Positions 23,157 to 24,774 of a DNA stretch of 24,774 nt are shown here, one piece after another (the stretch's first letter is position 1; each line of letters opens with the position of its first letter). Where the stretch lies: the NCBI RefSeq assembly GCF_042434745.1, contig NZ_JBHLSS010000095.1; one strand, written 5' to 3'. Source of the stretch: Azotobacter paspali (lineage in GTDB: Bacteria; Pseudomonadota; Gammaproteobacteria; Pseudomonadales; Pseudomonadaceae). Under the pieces are notes generated by a model. The model did no database searches, had not been told where the DNA came from, and saw only the letters and a list, made by a program, of their open reading frames with translations. Position numbers and translations under genes: made by a program.

Positions 23157-23214
23157 GTCGACACCCATTTCATAGGCGCTTGGCGCAGATGATTTCAACA
23201 CGTGAGGTAGAGGA

Positions 23215-24120
23215 ATGCATCGCATAGACGTCCCGTCGGCGACGGAGAACAGCCAATTCACAGAGGGATCGCCGGTAGGCGGGGTCCCGGCGACGACGGT
23301 ATCGGCTGCCTGGCTGAACGACGTACAGGAGGAACTGATCAGCATCTTGGTGGCCGCCAACATCGCACCGGTCAAGGGGCAGCAGAATCAGGTCCTGCAG
23401 GCGCTCCAGGGGCTGATCGCCGCGGGGCAGCAGAGTAACGCGGGCCAAGTAGCATGGTTCGCCGTCAAGACAGCGCCGGCCGGCTACCTGAAGTGCAACG
23501 GCCTGACGATCGGCAAGCCGGGCTCCGGGGCCACTGCCCGGGAGAACGCCGACGTCCTCGCCCTGTACGTCGCGCTCTGGAACGACTGGAGCAATGACAT
23601 CTTGGCGATTCAGACTTCTGGCGGCGCGCCTACCGGGCGAGGTCCATCCGCCCAGGCGGACTGGGATGCGCTCAAGCGTCTGCCGCTACCCGAAATCCGT
23701 GGCGAGGGGATTCGCGCCTGGGATGATGGCCGCGGCGTGGATGCGGGCCGGCAATTCGGCTCATGGCAGAGCGGGCAGATAGAAAGCCACAGCCACAACG
23801 CATCGTCCGGCGGCGCCGGGACGCACAGCCATTCAGGCTCCGCTGCGGAAGCCGGCTCGCACAACCACCTGGAGGGGCACAGTATCAAGAGCGACATGGT
23901 CGCGCAGTACGGCACGGGAGGGGTCGCGGCCTCCGGCTCCGAGCGCACAGGCTCAAATCAAATCGGGCAGGCTTACACGTCGACCGATGGAGTCCACAGT
24001 CACAGCCTGACGATCCTCGCCGCCGGCGACCACTCGCACACAATCAGCGTCGGCAATACCGGCGGCAATGAAACACGAATGCGCAACATCGCACTGAGTG
24101 CGTTCATTCGGTACCTGTAG
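23215..24120 (+). CDS. Tail collar-type fibre protein with HxH metal-binding motifs
   Basis: A 301-residue protein. The N-terminus (TEGSPVGGVPATTVSAAWLN, then DVQEELISILVAANI) is the conserved attachment region of Mu/P2-type fibres. Residues 78-180 are a phage tail collar domain (VAWFAVKTAPAGYLKCNG, LPLPEIRGEGIRAWDDGRGV). After FGSWQSGQIESHSHN come five HxH motifs (192-194, 204-206, 216-218, 261-263, 273-275), the arrangement that in T4 gp12 and long-fibre tips binds metal ions and knits a trimeric needle. It ends ETRMRNIALSAFIRYL, the family's usual terminus. Start 23215 follows GAGGTAGAGGA. No fibre-assembly chaperone gene follows. It is the last gene of the late operon; 58 bases of apparently empty sequence precede it. 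Confidence 0.9.
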   Translation: MHRIDVPSATENSQFTEGSPVGGVPATTVSAAWLNDVQEELISILVAANIAPVKGQQNQVLQALQGLIAAGQQSNAGQVAWFAVKTAPAGYLKCNGLTIGKPGSGATARENADVLALYVALWNDWSNDILAIQTSGGAPTGRGPSAQADWDALKRLPLPEIRGEGIRAWDDGRGVDAGRQFGSWQSGQIESHSHNASSGGAGTHSHSGSAAEAGSHNHLEGHSIKSDMVAQYGTGGVAASGSERTGSNQIGQAYTSTDGVHSHSLTILAAGDHSHTISVGNTGGNETRMRNIALSAFIRYL

Positions 24121-24165
24121 TCGCGCCACTCCTGAAAGCCAATCCCTAGCAACCTGAATGCCCCC

Positions 24166-24190
24166 AAGCCCGCCCTGTGCGGGTTTTTTC
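24166..24190 (+). terminator. Rho-independent terminator of the late operon
   Basis: CCCGC (24169-24173), loop CCTGT, GCGGG (24179-24183), extended by A/U pairs on both sides and followed by TTTTTTC. It lies 45 bases after the last tail gene and is well placed to end the long + strand late transcript. Confidence 0.85.
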
Positions 24191-24196
24191 GTTTAG

Positions 24197-24373
24197 GGCC
24201 GACGCTTCTCTGCGCTGCGGCCTGATGCGCTCGACAAGATCGAGGCGCTTGGCGGCCTTGATCACGAAGCTGTTTTCGAGCATGCCTTTGGTGCCCACTT
24301 CGAGCTGAGCGTTGCCGAGGAGACGATGCGGCTACTGAAAGCCTCGCTTGCCTCAAGGGGCATTGAGATCTAA
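24197..24373 (+). pseudogene. 3' remnant of an unidentified gene (no start codon)
   Basis: An open frame of 58 codons running from just after a TAG (24194) to a TAA at 24371-24373. It encodes a plausible natural protein tail (RPDALDKIEALGGLDHEAVF, then HAFGAHFELSVAEETMRLL, ending ASRGIEI) but has no ATG, GTG or TTG before codon 44. The amino-acid use is balanced and acidic, unlike the Arg/Pro-rich shadow frames of this GC-rich DNA. It may be the end of a gene cut off by recombination at the phage edge. I do not recognise the family. This occupies most of the 360-base stretch between the collar gene and the lipoprotein; the rest holds two terminators. Confidence 0.45.
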
Positions 24374-24408
24374 CCCAACCGGCCGAGGACGACCACTCTC
24401 AAGCAAAA

Positions 24409-24431
24409 ACCCGGCGCTAGGCCGGGTCTTT
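24409..24431 (+). terminator. Rho-independent terminator-like hairpin
   Basis: ACCCGGC (24409-24415), loop GCTAG, GCCGGGT (24421-24427), then CTTTG; preceded by AAAAA so it could act on either strand. It follows the gene remnant by 35 bases, which supports that remnant having been a real transcribed gene. Confidence 0.7.
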
Positions 24432-24480
24432 GTGCTGGCGTTTTGGTACTCTCCCGGCATTTCAGCTTGGAGAGTGACGT

Positions 24481-24612
24481 ATGCGAGGGCTGGTAGTTTT
24501 AGGGATAGTGGCGAATCTGGCTGGATGCGTTTCGCACAACTACAGCAACCCCGCTACCGAAAAGGCTATTGCTGACCCGGTGCGCGGCAAGCCTCGCCCT
24601 TCAGGGCGGTGA
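24481..24612 (+). pseudogene. Small lipoprotein gene truncated by an IS200/IS605-type element
   Basis: ATG 24481 has GGAGAG 6 bases upstream. The 43-codon frame begins MRGLVVLGIVANLAGC, a short lipoprotein signal peptide with lipobox LAGC (Cys16 would be lipidated), followed by VSHNYSNPATEKAIADP. From about residue 34-37 the reading frame enters the hairpin end of the insertion element (VRGKPRPSGR, stop at 24610-24612), so the native C-terminus is missing or displaced. The truncated product could still be made and exported. The family and role are not recognised; an Rz1-like spanin lipoprotein or a host lipoprotein are possibilities. Confidence 0.6.
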
Positions 24613-24622
24613 AGGATAGCGC

Positions 24623-24639
24623 GGACGGCGTAGCCGTCC
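24623..24639 (-). terminator. Hairpin downstream of the transposase gene
   Basis: GGACGGC, loop GTA, GCCGTCC is a perfect 7-bp stem 5 bases beyond the transposase stop on the minus strand. It has no good U-run, so it may be a weak terminator or part of the element's end structure. Confidence 0.5.
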
Positions 24640-24644
24640 TTGGG

Positions 24645-24774
24645 TCAGTGCGGCGTCTGCTGCTGTTCGATGTACTGGCGCACGATGGAGATCGGTGCGC
24701 CGCCACAAGATGAGGCGAAGTAGGACGGCGACCACAGCACGCCCTTCCAGTAGCGTTTCTGGATGTCGGGCCGT
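24645..24774 (-). CDS. tnpA: IS200/IS605 family transposase TnpA (Y1), C-terminal fragment
   Basis: The last 42 residues of a transposase whose start is beyond the right edge. RPDIQKRYWKGVLWSPSYFA followed by SSCGGAPISIVRQYIEQQ is the strongly conserved end of HUH-type Y1 transposases, which cut and join single-stranded DNA at hairpin ends using one tyrosine. That C-terminal helix (VRQYIEQQ) normally carries the catalytic Tyr in this family and Y is present. Being at the window edge the gene may be complete in the genome. It is a mobile element beside the phage genes, not a phage function. Confidence 0.88.
   Translation of the reverse strand, partial: RPDIQKRYWKGVLWSPSYFASSCGGAPISIVRQYIEQQQTPH

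Larger units (their letters stand above)
24591..24774 (-). mobile_element. IS200/IS605-family element, right-end part (continues past window)
   Basis: On the minus strand the transposase C-terminus (stop at 24645-24647) is followed by a GC hairpin (24623-24639) and then by an imperfect palindrome (CGCCCT 24595-24600, AGGGCG 24603-24608, with flanking CC/GG). A subterminal hairpin beyond the transposase stop, without terminal inverted repeats or target duplication, is the mark of this single-strand transposon family. The exact junction is probably between about 24575 and 24594 and cannot be fixed without an empty site. Confidence 0.75.

Noticed and set aside
1..24774. CRISPR arrays, tRNA genes, integrase, repressor or replication origin
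   Set aside because: No regularly spaced direct repeats, no cloverleaf-like sequence and no matching protein motifs were seen in either strand.

Overview
The window is the late (morphogenesis) half of a tailed-phage genome, read almost entirely on the + strand. It is probably a prophage of a high-GC gammaproteobacterium, most likely Pseudomonas or a close relative. That host call rests on base composition, codon use and phage-family resemblance; no host marker gene is present. A minus-strand IS200/IS605-type transposase end at the right edge suggests that the right flank is, or borders, bacterial chromosome.

Layout: 1-958 holds the end of a lysis module (holin C-terminus, a small CxxC ORF) and a gpZ-like protein. 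960-1043 is a lambda-like candidate cos site. 1065-8490 is a lambda-type head and neck module: small and large terminase, gpW, portal, a fused prohead protease/major capsid protein, a decoration protein, a gpFII-like joiner and a gpU-like terminator. 8487-17515 is a Mu-type contractile tail: DUF2635, sheath, tube, chaperone with a -1 frameshift, tape measure, gpN-, gpP-, gp45-, gp46- and gp47-like proteins. It is interrupted by one minus-strand moron at 12657-13076 encoding a secreted SH3-domain protein. 17526-24120 is the host-range end of the tail. 24166-24774 holds terminators, a gene remnant, a short lipoprotein ORF cut by an IS end, and the IS itself.

The standout is 17526-23156. The gp48-like baseplate protein is fused through 15-residue tandem repeats to a complete glycoside hydrolase family 5 endoglucanase domain. 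Two genes later an 805-residue protein carries a partial Calx-beta domain followed by an essentially full-length GH48 domain, the processive exocellulase family of specialised cellulose degraders. Between them lies a tail fibre with three IQWRY repeats and a CBM5/12-like segment. Together these look like a virion-borne endo- plus exo-cellulase system on a contractile tail, plausibly for crossing a cellulose-type exopolysaccharide or biofilm matrix.

The genes are packed with stop/start overlaps (TGATG, ATGA, GTGA) and read as one late operon ending at the terminator near 24166-24190. As in a lambda prophage, lysis, cos, head and tail run continuously and the tail-fibre end should lie near an attachment site. 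Integrase, repressor and replication genes are outside the window.
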